From assembly GCF_002088945.1 (NCBI RefSeq), contig NZ_NCSU01000011.1:682001-746000 (forward strand): 64,000 bases of DNA, written 5' to 3'. The stretch is from Henriciella pelagia (lineage in GTDB: Bacteria > Pseudomonadota > Alphaproteobacteria > Caulobacterales > Hyphomonadaceae). The stretch's first letter is position 1, and each line of letters begins with the position of its first letter. Both the position numbers and the translations under genes were made by a program. Below the pieces are notes generated by a model. That model was not told where the DNA came from. It ran no database searches and saw only the letters and a list, made by a program, of their open reading frames with translations. Shown piece after piece: positions 27,811 through 36,377 of this stretch.

Positions 27811-27828
27811 TTAAACATCATTTAGACA
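27811..27828 (-). promoter_or_regulatory. direct-repeat regulator box upstream of degP
   Basis: On the minus strand TGTCTA (27823-27828) and TGTTTA (27812-27817) are separated by 5 bases, the layout of PhoP/OmpR-type boxes. It lies about 82 bases before the degP ATG and just upstream of a possible -10 (TATCCT on the minus strand). The same stretch also reads as a one-mismatch CtrA box (TTAA, 7 bases, TTAG). Which protein binds is unknown. Confidence 0.4.
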
Positions 27829-27868
27829 TGAGTGAGGCAGACCACCGAATTTATTGAACTTTCTGACG

Positions 27869-29098
27869 CTACTGGCCTTCAAGCGCCGTTTTCACGATCA
27901 CGCCATGCTCAAGTGTGCGGTGCACCGGGCACCGGTCCGCAATCTCGACAAGCCGCTCAACCTGCTCTGCATCGAGCTCGCCTTCAATTTCCAGCACACG
28001 CGAAAATTCATCGATCCGGTCGGATTTATCGCAAGTTTCACAATCGTCTGCGTGCACCTTGCGATGCCCCAACCGGACCGTCACGCGGTCCAGCGGCCAC
28101 TTCTTCCGGTCGGCATACATGCGCAGCGTCATTGATGTGCATCCGCCCAAGGCAGCAGCCAGCAGGTCATACGGTGTCGGACCAGTGTTCGAACCCCCAA
28201 CACTTTGGGGCTCGTCAATCAGGTACCGGCGCCCATCGACAAAAACCTCATTCTGGAACCGGCTCGCCTCGCCGGTCTCGCGAACAATCACTTCGTGCAT
28301 CCGGGCTACGCCTTCGACGGGGGCAGGCTGGGATGAGTCCGACATGTAATGGCCAGCCCATGCGGCAATCATTGATGCTGCGAAAGCGCTATCTTCCGGG
28401 CGACGGAGAAAATGGTCGGCACCGTCCAGGCTGATAAAGTTCTTGGGATGGCGCGCCGACGTAAACAATGCCGACGCGTTCTCAATGCCGACGACTTCAT
28501 CGCGGGGGCCATGCAGGACGAGCAGCGGAAGATCGAGGTCACGAACCGCTGCCGCTACCCGCGCGTCGCGAACATCGTCGACAAATTCCTTCGTGATCCT
28601 GAAAGGGCGCCCGGCAAGATGAATCTCCGCAGTCCCCTCCGATTCGATCGTTTCAAGATCATCGGAGAACTGATGAATTACATGGCCGGCGTCAGACGGC
28701 GCATTGATCGTGGCAACCGCTTTGAGGCCCTCAATTTCACGGGCAGCGACAATGACGGCGGCTCCGCCAAGAGAGTGTCCTGCCAGAAGTGACGGCGATC
28801 TGCCGGTCTCCTGCATCCATTTTGCGGCCGCGACAAGATCGGCGACATTGCCGGAGAAATCGGTTGTCTCGAAATCGCCATCGGACTCGCCAAGTCCAGT
28901 GAAGTCGAACCGCAGCACACCAATGCCCCTTTCCGCGAGCCCCTTCGAAACGCGCAGAGCGGCCCTGGACTGTTTGGAACAGGTAAAACAGTGCGCAAAC
29001 AGCGCCCATCCCAGTGGGGGACCAACGGGAATGTCGAGGCGCCCAGCAAGCTGATACCCATGAGCGCCGGCAAATTTCACAGTGGAGGACTTCACCAT
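27869..29098 (-). CDS. alpha/beta hydrolase fused to OsmC-like domain
   Basis: A 409-residue fusion. Residues 1-255 form an alpha/beta hydrolase with the nucleophile Ser109 in LAGHSLGG and downstream LVLHGPRDEVV (acid) and GADHFL (His). Residues 270-409 are an OsmC/Ohr-like domain with ALGGCTSMTLRMYAD, whose Cys is usual in OsmC peroxidases, and a second CETCDKSD pair. This bifunctional arrangement is known from other proteobacteria, but its substrate is not. GAGGT lies 6 bases before ATG 29098; the longer frame to 29155 is atypical. Confidence 0.9.
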   Translation of the reverse strand: MVKSSTVKFAGAHGYQLAGRLDIPVGPPLGWALFAHCFTCSKQSRAALRVSKGLAERGIGVLRFDFTGLGESDGDFETTDFSGNVADLVAAAKWMQETGRSPSLLAGHSLGGAAVIVAAREIEGLKAVATINAPSDAGHVIHQFSDDLETIESEGTAEIHLAGRPFRITKEFVDDVRDARVAAAVRDLDLPLLVLHGPRDEVVGIENASALFTSARHPKNFISLDGADHFLRRPEDSAFAASMIAAWAGHYMSDSSQPAPVEGVARMHEVIVRETGEASRFQNEVFVDGRRYLIDEPQSVGGSNTGPTPYDLLAAALGGCTSMTLRMYADRKKWPLDRVTVRLGHRKVHADDCETCDKSDRIDEFSRVLEIEGELDAEQVERLVEIADRCPVHRTLEHGVIVKTALEGQ

Positions 29099-29179
29099 CG
29101 TACGACCTCGGTTGCGTGCCGTTCCCAGATAGGTCTTGTGTCCCTGGATTTCCACGCCGCGCCATTGCGCCGGGCGTGC

Positions 29180-29587
29180 TTACACGTCCTCAGGCGGAAC
29201 CGGTTTGATGGCGTTGGCGTCAGAGGCCTTGCGGCTTCGAACGGCGAGAATGAGAGCCGCGCCACCGACCAGGAGAATGAATGGCAATCCCCAGAGCAGC
29301 AGACCGTCAAATCCCTTCGACGATGGCCGAAACAGGACGAACTCGCCATAGCGTTCAGAGAACCAGTCGCGGACTTCATCGTCGCTTGCACCGTCCGCAA
29401 TCATCGTGCGCACGCGCTCGCGCATGTCGGCGGCGATGTCAGAACCGGAATTGGATATGGGCTCATTCTCGCAGGCCACACAGCGGATTTCGCGCATCAG
29501 ATCCTGCGCCCGCGCTTCCTGGTCCGGGTCGGCCAGTTGGCCTTCTGCCGCAAAGAGGAAGAGCAAGGACGCGAGGATGAGCTTCAT
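29180..29587 (-). CDS. ccmH: cytochrome c-type biogenesis protein CcmH (CycL)
   Basis: A 135-residue protein with an N-terminal secretion segment, the redox motif MREIRCVACENEPISNS (a CxxC pair) and a C-terminal membrane span (LLLWGLPFILLVGGAALILAV). CcmH keeps the apocytochrome CxxCH cysteines reduced for haem attachment in the periplasm. ATGA overlap with ccmF indicates one operon. The common RCxxCQ is RCVACE here, a minor change. Confidence 0.94.
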   Translation of the reverse strand: MKLILASLLFLFAAEGQLADPDQEARAQDLMREIRCVACENEPISNSGSDIAADMRERVRTMIADGASDDEVRDWFSERYGEFVLFRPSSKGFDGLLLWGLPFILLVGGAALILAVRSRKASDANAIKPVPPEDV

Positions 29588-31482
29588 GACACTTTCCCGG
29601 ACCCGCGCCTGTCAAACATTGCGAGCGCGCCGCCAAGTCCGATCAGGATAACGCCGACATAAATGAAGTCGATCAGCGGATTGACGAAGACTTCAAATGT
29701 CCAGCGCGTCGGCCCGCCGGCTGCGCGTCGGCCATCGCCAAGCGCCACATAGAGATCGGCGGTGCCGGTCTTGTGGATCGCCGTTTCGGTGGTCGGCATG
29801 CGGGCAGCAGGATAATAGCGCTTCTGCGGATTGAGTTCGGCCTTCGTGCCGGGTTTCGTGGCGATGAGATGGGCGCGGTCGGCATACCAGTTCGGGCCCT
29901 CGATGCTTCGCACGTCTTCCAGCGTGACGGTCCATCCAGCGATATTGGCGCTCTCGCCCGCTTCCAGCGCCAGCGTGGTCTGCGTGCGTCCCGAGGTCTG
30001 CAGCACAGCCCCGATGACGAAGAGGCCGAGACCGGCATGCGCAAGCGTCATGCCCCAGACGCGGAGCGGCATCTTTGGCAGGCGCCCCAAGGACTTTGCG
30101 CGCCGCCACATCTCCTGCCCGGCGCCGACGATCAGCCAGACGCCGAGCGCAAGACCGATCCCCGCCATGAGCGGAATATCGAACGGGCCGATCCCGGCCA
30201 GCCAGAACAGCGCAACAAGTCCGGCGAAACCGCCCGCCCATTTCCAGAGCGAGGAAAGGTCCGCCTTGCCCCAGGCCCAGGCCTGAACGACTGGCAGGGC
30301 CAGCAAGGCGAGCGCCATGATCGGCGTAAAAGTGAGATTGAAGTAGGGCTCACCGACCGAGATCGTCTGACCGGCCGCTTCGGCGATGAGCGGAAAGAGC
30401 GTGCCGAGCAGGACGGTTGCGGTGGCGACAGTGAGGATGAGATTATTGCCCATCAACGCTCCTTCCCGGCTCGTCGCCAGCCAGTCGGGACCGCCTTTCA
30501 GCTTCGGCGCTCGCAAAGCAAACAGCAGCAGTGCACTCCCTCCAAGCACAAGCAGGCCGCCGAGCAGAAACGACCCACGCAGCGGATCGACGGCGAAGGC
30601 GTGAACCGAGGTCAGGACACCGGAACGCACCAGGAAAGCCCCCAGCAGCGAGAAACAGAATGCCAGCACGGCCAGCAGCGACGTCCAGGCCGCGAAACTC
30701 CCGCGCTTTTCGGTGACAATAATGGAGTGCATCAGCGCCGCGCCGATCAGCCAAGGCATCAGGCTCGCATTCTCGACCGGGTCCCAGAACCACCAGCCGC
30801 CCCAGCCAAGTTCGTAATAGGCCCAGTAACTGCCGAGCGCGATGCCGAGGCTAAGCGGCACAAAGGCCGCGAGCGCCCATGGCCGGGCCGTTTTCGCCCA
30901 TTGACGGTCAACGCGCTTCTCGATCAGGCCTGCAGCTGCCAGCGCGAAGACGAAGGAATAGCCGACATAGCCGAGATAGAGCATGGGCGGATGGATCGCG
31001 AGCGCCGGGTCCTGCAGGAGCGGGTTCAGCCCCTGCCCCTGAAGCGGCGCCGGATCAAGCCGCGTGAAGGGTGACGAGGCCAGCAGCAGGTACAGCAGAG
31101 AGCTGAGGCTCAATATGCCTTGTACGCCGAGCGCACGGGCTTCGAATACCGGGCGGTCTGATTTCAGTAGCCACGCGCCCGCCGCACCAAAACCGAGCCC
31201 GACAACGCACCAGAGCGCCATTGACCCTTCATGGTTTCCCCATGTGCCAGCGAGCTTGTAGACGAAAGGCTTCAACGTGTGGGAATTGGCTGCCACCAGC
31301 TGGACCGAGAAATCTGACCGCGCGAAGGCCCAGAGCAATGTGAAAAAGGCGAACACCATGGCGGCGAATGCCAGCTGGGCGAAGAGGCCCGACTGGCCCC
31401 GGTTGCCGCGCAGCCCGGTGAAGGCCTGCACCGCGCTGAAGACCAGGGCGAGAATTGCCGCAAAATGACCGGCTTCAATCAT
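29584..31482 (-). CDS. ccmF: haem lyase CcmF (CycK)
   Basis: A 632-residue protein with about 15 membrane spans and the haem-handling tryptophan-rich motif WGGWWFWDPVENASLMPWL, plus NHEGSMALW and the periplasmic loops typical of CcmF. It transfers haem from CcmE to apocytochrome c in the system I maturation complex with CcmH and CcmI. It overlaps both neighbours (ccmE and ccmH) by four bases. The length is normal. Confidence 0.96.
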   Translation of the reverse strand: MIEAGHFAAILALVFSAVQAFTGLRGNRGQSGLFAQLAFAAMVFAFFTLLWAFARSDFSVQLVAANSHTLKPFVYKLAGTWGNHEGSMALWCVVGLGFGAAGAWLLKSDRPVFEARALGVQGILSLSSLLYLLLASSPFTRLDPAPLQGQGLNPLLQDPALAIHPPMLYLGYVGYSFVFALAAAGLIEKRVDRQWAKTARPWALAAFVPLSLGIALGSYWAYYELGWGGWWFWDPVENASLMPWLIGAALMHSIIVTEKRGSFAAWTSLLAVLAFCFSLLGAFLVRSGVLTSVHAFAVDPLRGSFLLGGLLVLGGSALLLFALRAPKLKGGPDWLATSREGALMGNNLILTVATATVLLGTLFPLIAEAAGQTISVGEPYFNLTFTPIMALALLALPVVQAWAWGKADLSSLWKWAGGFAGLVALFWLAGIGPFDIPLMAGIGLALGVWLIVGAGQEMWRRAKSLGRLPKMPLRVWGMTLAHAGLGLFVIGAVLQTSGRTQTTLALEAGESANIAGWTVTLEDVRSIEGPNWYADRAHLIATKPGTKAELNPQKRYYPAARMPTTETAIHKTGTADLYVALGDGRRAAGGPTRWTFEVFVNPLIDFIYVGVILIGLGGALAMFDRRGSGKVS

Positions 31483-31904
31483 GAAGATGCCTGGCCTGCC
31501 TTCTTGAGTTCGCGGGGTTCGTAATTCTCATCATGCTTGGCAAGTATGGATTCGGCGGTGAAGTTACCCGCTTCGTCGAACCGGCCGGTCGCAACAACAC
31601 CTTCGCCTTCGCGGAACAGGTCCGGTGCGATTCCGGTATAGCTGACCGCGACGGTTTCGCCGCTATTGTCCTCGATCAGGAAAGCCATGTCGGCCGCTTC
31701 GCCATACTCAAGAGAGCCGGTCTGGACCCAGCCGCCGACGCGCACGCGCTTTCCGGCGTCGGGATGGCCTTTCTCGGCAATCAGACCCGGCGTGTAGAAC
31801 AGGTCCGCATGCTGGCGCAGCGCGACCGATGCCAGCGCAACCGCTCCAATCAGCAGAGCGGCAACGACGCCCACGCCCCAAAGTCTTTTCGTTCTGGCTC
31901 TCAT
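31479..31904 (-). CDS. ccmE: cytochrome c maturation haem chaperone CcmE (CycJ)
   Basis: A 141-residue protein with an N-terminal membrane anchor (residues 9-29), a beta-barrel OB-fold domain (RVGGWVQTGSLEYG, VSYTGIAPDLFREGEGVVATG) and the haem-binding motif LAKHDENYEP, whose histidine covalently holds haem. It is the first gene of ccmE-ccmF-ccmH. No CcmG/DsbE or CcmABC genes are in the window. Confidence 0.95.
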   Translation of the reverse strand: MRARTKRLWGVGVVAALLIGAVALASVALRQHADLFYTPGLIAEKGHPDAGKRVRVGGWVQTGSLEYGEAADMAFLIEDNSGETVAVSYTGIAPDLFREGEGVVATGRFDEAGNFTAESILAKHDENYEPRELKKAGQASS

Positions 31905-32005
31905 CGCTAGCCTCTATATCCGGTCCGCTGGCAAATGACACTGCGACCGAAACATCCCTGCGGTCGGTGCGTTGAGCGGGCTCAGCAACACGCATGAGGC
32001 CAGCT

Positions 32006-32356
32006 ATGCCAGACAATGCAACTCTCTGGAACATCGAGCGCTCACTATGGCTGGGCGGAGTCGACGCCTATCGCGAGTGGATGTCAGACGGCTGCATCAT
32101 GGTTTTCCCGCGGCCCGTCGGCATCATGGACCGAGGTGCCATCCTCGAAGCTGTCGCAGGCGCGCCGCGCTGGGATGATGTCGAGTTTGACGAGACAAGG
32201 GAAATGGCCACCGATAATGAGACCGTCACGCTCGCTTATACCGGTCGCGGACAGCGCGGGACAGACATGTATGAAGCGCTCTGCAGCTCCACCTATCGCA
32301 GGCTGAACGGAAACTGGCGCATCATCCAGCACCAGCAGACGCCGGTCGGAGGCTAG
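32006..32356 (+). CDS. small NTF2-like/DUF4440-type protein
   Basis: A 116-residue soluble protein. LWNIERSLWLGGVDAYREWM, CIMVFP, GIMDRGAILEAVAGAPRWDDVEF and the closing YRRLNGNWRIIQHQQTP are the order of the SnoaL/NTF2-like cone fold of DUF4440 proteins. The function is unknown. It is read against its neighbours and separates ccmI from ccmE, with its stop interlocked at CTAG with that of ccmI. The ATG at 32006 is chosen over one at 31994. Confidence 0.75.
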   Translation: MPDNATLWNIERSLWLGGVDAYREWMSDGCIMVFPRPVGIMDRGAILEAVAGAPRWDDVEFDETREMATDNETVTLAYTGRGQRGTDMYEALCSSTYRRLNGNWRIIQHQQTPVGG

Positions 32357-32940
32357 TTGCCCGCCTCCGCATTCGCTTCGTCGATCTGGGTCTTGAAAGC
32401 CTCCAGCATGCCAAGAAGCGGATCGCCGGGCTCCATGCCCTTTCGGATCTCGGCCCAGTGTGCTTCGGCCGCTTCGACATCGCCCGCCGCATAGGCCGGC
32501 AAGGCTGACAGGAGACCAGCGCGCGTCTCGCGCGGGTCAAGGCGCCAGGCGCGATCATACAGACGGGCCGACGCTGGCGTTACCACACCGCCATCGCGCA
32601 GCATGATCTGGTCGGCAAGCGCCACAAGGGACGGCACATGACTGTCGTCCCGGCGCAGCGCAGACTGGAAAGCGCGGATCGCGTCGTCCGTGCGGCCCTC
32701 GGCACGCATGATGACTCCAATGAAATGGTGCGGCTCCGGCGCGTCCGGGTCCTGCCGCGCCGCCATTTGCAGGCGGGCCAGCATTTCAGGAGGGGTGAGC
32801 GCGGCAGGATTGCGCGATGCGATCTCTGCTTCCCGGTCCGCATAGGGCTGCTCAGCAAGCAGCGGCCGTCCCAGGACGAGGTACAGCCCGGCTGCAACAA
32901 TGACAGCTCCGACAAGGAGGTAGAGCGTCTGGCGTGTCAC
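32353..32940 (-). CDS. ccmI: short CcmI-like TPR protein (CycH)
   Basis: A 195-residue protein with one N-terminal membrane span (residues 6-24) and a periplasmic TPR region: AGRTDDAIRAFQSALRRDD, VPSLVALADQIM, and ASARLYDRAWRLDPRETRAGLLSALPAYAAGDVEAAEAHW broken into helices. This corresponds to the membrane-proximal plus TPR part of CcmI, which presents apocytochrome c to CcmF-H. Full CcmI usually has two spans and is longer. Its ATG overlaps the upstream kinase gene by four bases. Confidence 0.72.
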   Translation of the reverse strand: MTRQTLYLLVGAVIVAAGLYLVLGRPLLAEQPYADREAEIASRNPAALTPPEMLARLQMAARQDPDAPEPHHFIGVIMRAEGRTDDAIRAFQSALRRDDSHVPSLVALADQIMLRDGGVVTPASARLYDRAWRLDPRETRAGLLSALPAYAAGDVEAAEAHWAEIRKGMEPGDPLLGMLEAFKTQIDEANAEAGN

Positions 32941-34337
32941 GAGCGGCGCAGTCCGATTGTTGCCCGAAGGCCTCCCATCGGACTCTCCGACAGGGTGAAC
33001 TGCCCGCCATTCATCTCGGCAATGTCGGTGACGATGGACAGGCCTAGCCCGGTGCCCGGTGCTTTCTCGTCCAGGCGAACGCCGCGTTTGACCACGGCAG
33101 CCATTTCCGCATCCGTAAGGCCGTCGCCATTATCGTCGACATGGATCATCATCAGCGCGTTTTCGCCCGCTTCCATGGAGACTTCAACGCGTGATTTCGT
33201 CCACTTGCAGGCATTTTCCATGATGTTGCCCAGCATCTCCTCAAGGTCCTGCTGCTCGATGCGCAGGAAAATGCCATCCGGCACGGTTGACGACACTTCA
33301 ATCCGGCTCGCCTCGAACAATCGGTTGAGCAGCCGGACAAGACCGTCGACAACCGGTTTGACTTCGGTGCGAACACCCAGGGCTTCGGCGCGAGCGGCTG
33401 CTTGGGCGCGTCTTAGATAATGATCGACATTGGAGCGCATCGACTCCGTCTGCCGCCTGACGACGTCGTCCAGCGGCGTGTTCCCGGTCGCCTCATTGCG
33501 CAGGACGGCCAGCGGCGTCTTCAGCGCATGAGCAAGGTTGCCGACATGGGTCTGGGCGCGCTCGACGACTGACCGGTTATTGTCGAGCAGCTTGTTCAGC
33601 TCATCGGTGAGCGGGATCACCTCGACGGGATAGTCACCGTCCAGCTTCGCGCGATGACCGCTACGGATCTGCGAGATGTGAAGTTGCACGCGGCGGAACG
33701 GCAGCAGTGCCAATCGAAGGCCGACCCAGAGCGCAATCAGCGTGCCACCCGCCAGAAAAGTCATACTGATCAGCAGCAGCAGACGCAGCTGGTTTGCACC
33801 TTCGTCCGTCGCCTCCCGGTCGGCGGCAGCAAATAGCAGGATCGGCGTATCGCGATTGGGTATGGTAATCGATCTTGCAGCAATCCTCAGGCGCTCATCG
33901 GCGGGCCCGATCGCATTTCCGTATTTGGTTGTGCCTGGGTCGGTGAGAGCTTCCGTCGCAAGCTCGGCATCGAGCGGTAGTGGACCATCCCACAAGCTCT
34001 GGGACCGGATATCGGAGCGGAACGTCCCGTCCGCATCCACCGCGATCATGGCCCAGTAACGGCCCGACAGGGGAAGATCGTATCGAACGTCGCTCGGAAG
34101 CTTGTCCTCCTGATCCACCACGCGGCCATCCGGCAGGATTTCCAGTGCGCGCGGAAGCGTGATCAACGTCGAATCGAGTTCCTGCTCCAGCAGGCGGATG
34201 GTCTGCGCACGGTAGGACACCGTCATGGCAATAATCCCGCCGACGACGGCGATTATGCTCCATATGATCGCACCGATGAGCAGCCGCCGGGACAGCGAAA
34301 GTTTCGGTCTCTGGGATGTCCTTTTGTCGTCGCTCAT
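32937..34337 (-). CDS. PhoQ/FeuQ-like sensor histidine kinase
   Basis: A 466-residue kinase. The first membrane span is at residues 21-41, a periplasmic domain of about 140 residues with acidic patches (DADGTFRSDI), the second span at 185-206, then a HAMP-like linker. A HisKA box has His270 in NLAHALKTPLAVLRN. The ATP domain has LGNIMENACKWTKS, HVDDNGDGL and GTGLGLSIV. HALKTPLAVL is characteristic of the PhoQ-like group. It follows its response regulator by 27 bases and overlaps ccmI, so signalling and cytochrome maturation share a transcript. Confidence 0.92.
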   Translation of the reverse strand: MSDDKRTSQRPKLSLSRRLLIGAIIWSIIAVVGGIIAMTVSYRAQTIRLLEQELDSTLITLPRALEILPDGRVVDQEDKLPSDVRYDLPLSGRYWAMIAVDADGTFRSDIRSQSLWDGPLPLDAELATEALTDPGTTKYGNAIGPADERLRIAARSITIPNRDTPILLFAAADREATDEGANQLRLLLLISMTFLAGGTLIALWVGLRLALLPFRRVQLHISQIRSGHRAKLDGDYPVEVIPLTDELNKLLDNNRSVVERAQTHVGNLAHALKTPLAVLRNEATGNTPLDDVVRRQTESMRSNVDHYLRRAQAAARAEALGVRTEVKPVVDGLVRLLNRLFEASRIEVSSTVPDGIFLRIEQQDLEEMLGNIMENACKWTKSRVEVSMEAGENALMMIHVDDNGDGLTDAEMAAVVKRGVRLDEKAPGTGLGLSIVTDIAEMNGGQFTLSESPMGGLRATIGLRRS

Positions 34338-34364
34338 CCGGTCAGTCGGGGGCCGGGGCCCGCC

Positions 34365-35051
34365 TTAACCGGCAAGCCCGGCCGTCTCACCCTCCGGCAC
34401 GACAAGCCGGTAGCCGAGACCGCGCTCGGTCTGGATGCGGTCTGTGCCGATCTTCTTGCGAAGCCGTCCGATGAAGACTTCGATTGTGTTGGAGTCGCGG
34501 TCGAAATCCTGATCGTAAATATGCTCGACAAGTTCGGTCCGCGGCACGACCCGGCCCTGATGGTGCATCAGATAGGACAGGACACGATATTCATGCGCGG
34601 TGAGCTTGATCGGACGTCCGTTGACGGTCGCCCGCGCCGCCCGCGTGTCGACACGCAGGCTGCCCGCTTCGAGAGCGGCCGCAGAATGTCCGGTTGCCCG
34701 GCGCAGGAGGGCGCGCAGGCGGGCCAGCAATTCTTCGGTATAGAATGGCTTGGTCAGGTAATCGTCGGCGCCGGCATCAAAGCCCGCCACCTTTTCACTC
34801 CAGCGATCGCGGGCGGTCAGGATCATGACGGGAAAGTCCTTTCCGTCTTCGCGCCAGCGCTCGAGAATCGTCACACCGTCCATCTTGGGCAGGCCGAGAT
34901 CGAGCACGACGGCGTCATAGGGCTCAGTGTCACCCAGGAAGTGGCCGTCTTCGCCATCCGCCGCAAGATCGACGGCATACCCCGACTGCGTCAGCGCGTC
35001 GGCCAGTTGCCGGCGCAGGTCCGCATCGTCTTCAACAACAAGAATTCTCAT
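34365..35051 (-). CDS. PhoP/FeuP-like OmpR-family response regulator
   Basis: A 228-residue regulator. VVEDDADLRRQLADAL opens the receiver; the phosphoacceptor Asp (residue 51 from this start) sits in VVLDLGLPKMDG, and the Lys in YLTKPFYTEEL. The winged-helix output domain includes LTAHEYRVLSYLMHH, SNTIEVFIGRLRKKIG and RGLGYRL, as in PhoP-like regulators. ATG 35051 with AGGTGA upstream is preferred to a GTG nine bases earlier. It is second in the unit PepSY-like / regulator / kinase / ccmI. Confidence 0.94.
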   Translation of the reverse strand: MRILVVEDDADLRRQLADALTQSGYAVDLAADGEDGHFLGDTEPYDAVVLDLGLPKMDGVTILERWREDGKDFPVMILTARDRWSEKVAGFDAGADDYLTKPFYTEELLARLRALLRRATGHSAAALEAGSLRVDTRAARATVNGRPIKLTAHEYRVLSYLMHHQGRVVPRTELVEHIYDQDFDRDSNTIEVFIGRLRKKIGTDRIQTERGLGYRLVVPEGETAGLAG

Positions 35052-35077
35052 GAGACTCACCTAGTTAGGAGACTAGC

Positions 35078-35395
35078 CTAGCTAACCTTGATCACGCGTC
35101 CAGTCTTGGCGTCTATCGTAAATTGCACGAGTTCGCCACGCCGCGTCACCCAGTCAATTATATAGACCTTGCGGCCGCCCTGATCAAAGAGGCCTACAAA
35201 ATGGCGCATGTTTCCGCCATACTGATTCTGGATGGGACGAAGAATCTGGCTGAGCGGCTTGATCTCGCCGCGCTCTCGGGCATCGCGTGCATCATCGGCC
35301 GTGAACGAATTGCCCCATCCGCCCTGCGCAGTGGCCGCAGGAAGCGTAGCGAGAGGCATGGCGCTAAGCGCAAGAGCAATCACGATCCGTTTCAT
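35078..35395 (-). CDS. secreted PepSY-type small protein
   Basis: A 105-residue protein with a signal peptide (MKRIVIALALSAMPLATLPAATA). The mature domain ends YIIDWVTRRGELVQFTIDAKTGRV, the strand pair and Asp-rich turn of PepSY domains. Such small periplasmic proteins are found next to PhoPQ-like systems; FeuN of rhizobia, which restrains FeuQ, is an analogous case. It is the first gene before the response regulator (26 bases). The frame remains open further upstream, but no start before the signal peptide is sensible. Confidence 0.8.
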   Translation of the reverse strand: MKRIVIALALSAMPLATLPAATAQGGWGNSFTADDARDARERGEIKPLSQILRPIQNQYGGNMRHFVGLFDQGGRKVYIIDWVTRRGELVQFTIDAKTGRVIKVS

Positions 35396-35472
35396 GCAGC
35401 CCCTTATGCCGGACAAGCCCTGAACAGTCCCTGAATGAAACGCGCTGGATTTAGTCACGTGCTGCGCCCGCT

Positions 35473-36333
35473 TCAGCGCTTTGACGCCCATTCCTTCAGG
35501 CCCGCATCCTTCGGATCCTTCAGCGAAATTTCCAGCCGCACGTAAAGATGCCCCGGCTTGTCCTTGAACTGGACGCCCTTGCCGCGCAAACGAAGCACGG
35601 TTCCTGTGTTTGACCCTTCCGGCACTTTCAGCGTCACCGGACCGCCCGGAGTCGAGACATCCACACTGCCACCAAGCACGGCGGTTTCCAGCGGCACAGG
35701 CACAGTCATGCGCAGGTCCGAGCCGTCTCGCGCCCACACCTTGCTTGGACGGACATAGACTTCCAGCAAGGCATCGCCGGGAGGCCCGCCACTGGTCGAT
35801 TGCTGTCCCTGGCTTTTCAGGCGCAGGACCTGTCCGGTCTCGATGCCCGGCGGGATGGAAACGTTGAGCGCCTTGCCATCTCCCATGGTCATCTGGCGCT
35901 TGGCCCCCTGGACGGCATCCTCGAAGGAAATATCGACACGGTAACGAAGGTCGGCCCCCTTGCGCGGGCCGGGTCGGCGGCGCTGTCCGCCAAACATGCC
36001 AGCGAGAATGTCTTCGAACGGATCGCCCTGGAAGCTGCCGCCGCCATGCGCATGGCCGCCAAATCCGCCGCCGAAGCCGCCCGCCCCAGCACCGGCATAT
36101 CCTGTCGGATTACCGTCCGCATCGATCAGGCCCTGATCATATTTGCTGCGCTTTTCAGAGTCGCTCAGGATTTCGAAGGCTGCTGATGCTTCCTTGAATG
36201 CATTTGCCTTGGCCTCGTCATCCGGGTGCAAATCGGGATGAAGCTCTTTGGCCTTCTTGCGATAGGCCTTTCGGATTTCATCGGCGCTCGCCGTCTTTGA
36301 AATACCGAGGATGGAATAAAGGTCGCGGCTCAA
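35473..36333 (-). CDS. DnaJ-domain (CbpA-like) co-chaperone
   Basis: An N-terminal J-domain carries the HPD motif (AKELHPDLHPDD), a Gly/Phe/His-rich linker follows (GGFGGGFGGHAHGGG), then two C-terminal substrate-binding beta domains (VSIPPGIETGQVLRLKSQG, VPEGSNTGTVLRLRGKG). There is no zinc finger, so it is CbpA-like rather than true DnaJ. It stimulates DnaK. The start is uncertain. Homologues begin (M)SRDxYSxLG, pointing to the TTG at 36333. An ATG at 36408 lies inside the preceding GTA gene without a ribosome site. An ATT at 36378 follows AGGAGG (36385-36390) by 6 bases. Confidence 0.9.
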   Translation of the reverse strand: MSRDLYSILGISKTASADEIRKAYRKKAKELHPDLHPDDEAKANAFKEASAAFEILSDSEKRSKYDQGLIDADGNPTGYAGAGAGGFGGGFGGHAHGGGSFQGDPFEDILAGMFGGQRRRPGPRKGADLRYRVDISFEDAVQGAKRQMTMGDGKALNVSIPPGIETGQVLRLKSQGQQSTSGGPPGDALLEVYVRPSKVWARDGSDLRMTVPVPLETAVLGGSVDVSTPGGPVTLKVPEGSNTGTVLRLRGKGVQFKDKPGHLYVRLEISLKDPKDAGLKEWASKR

Positions 36334-36377
36334 CTCTGTCAGGTCACTTTCTGCAATGATGGTGGTCAGGCCACTAA

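Noticed and set aside
29773-31074. 433-codon plus-strand frame opposite ccmF
   Set aside because: Antisense to a gene with clear haem lyase motifs; the product is a low-complexity Arg/Gln/Glu-rich chain.
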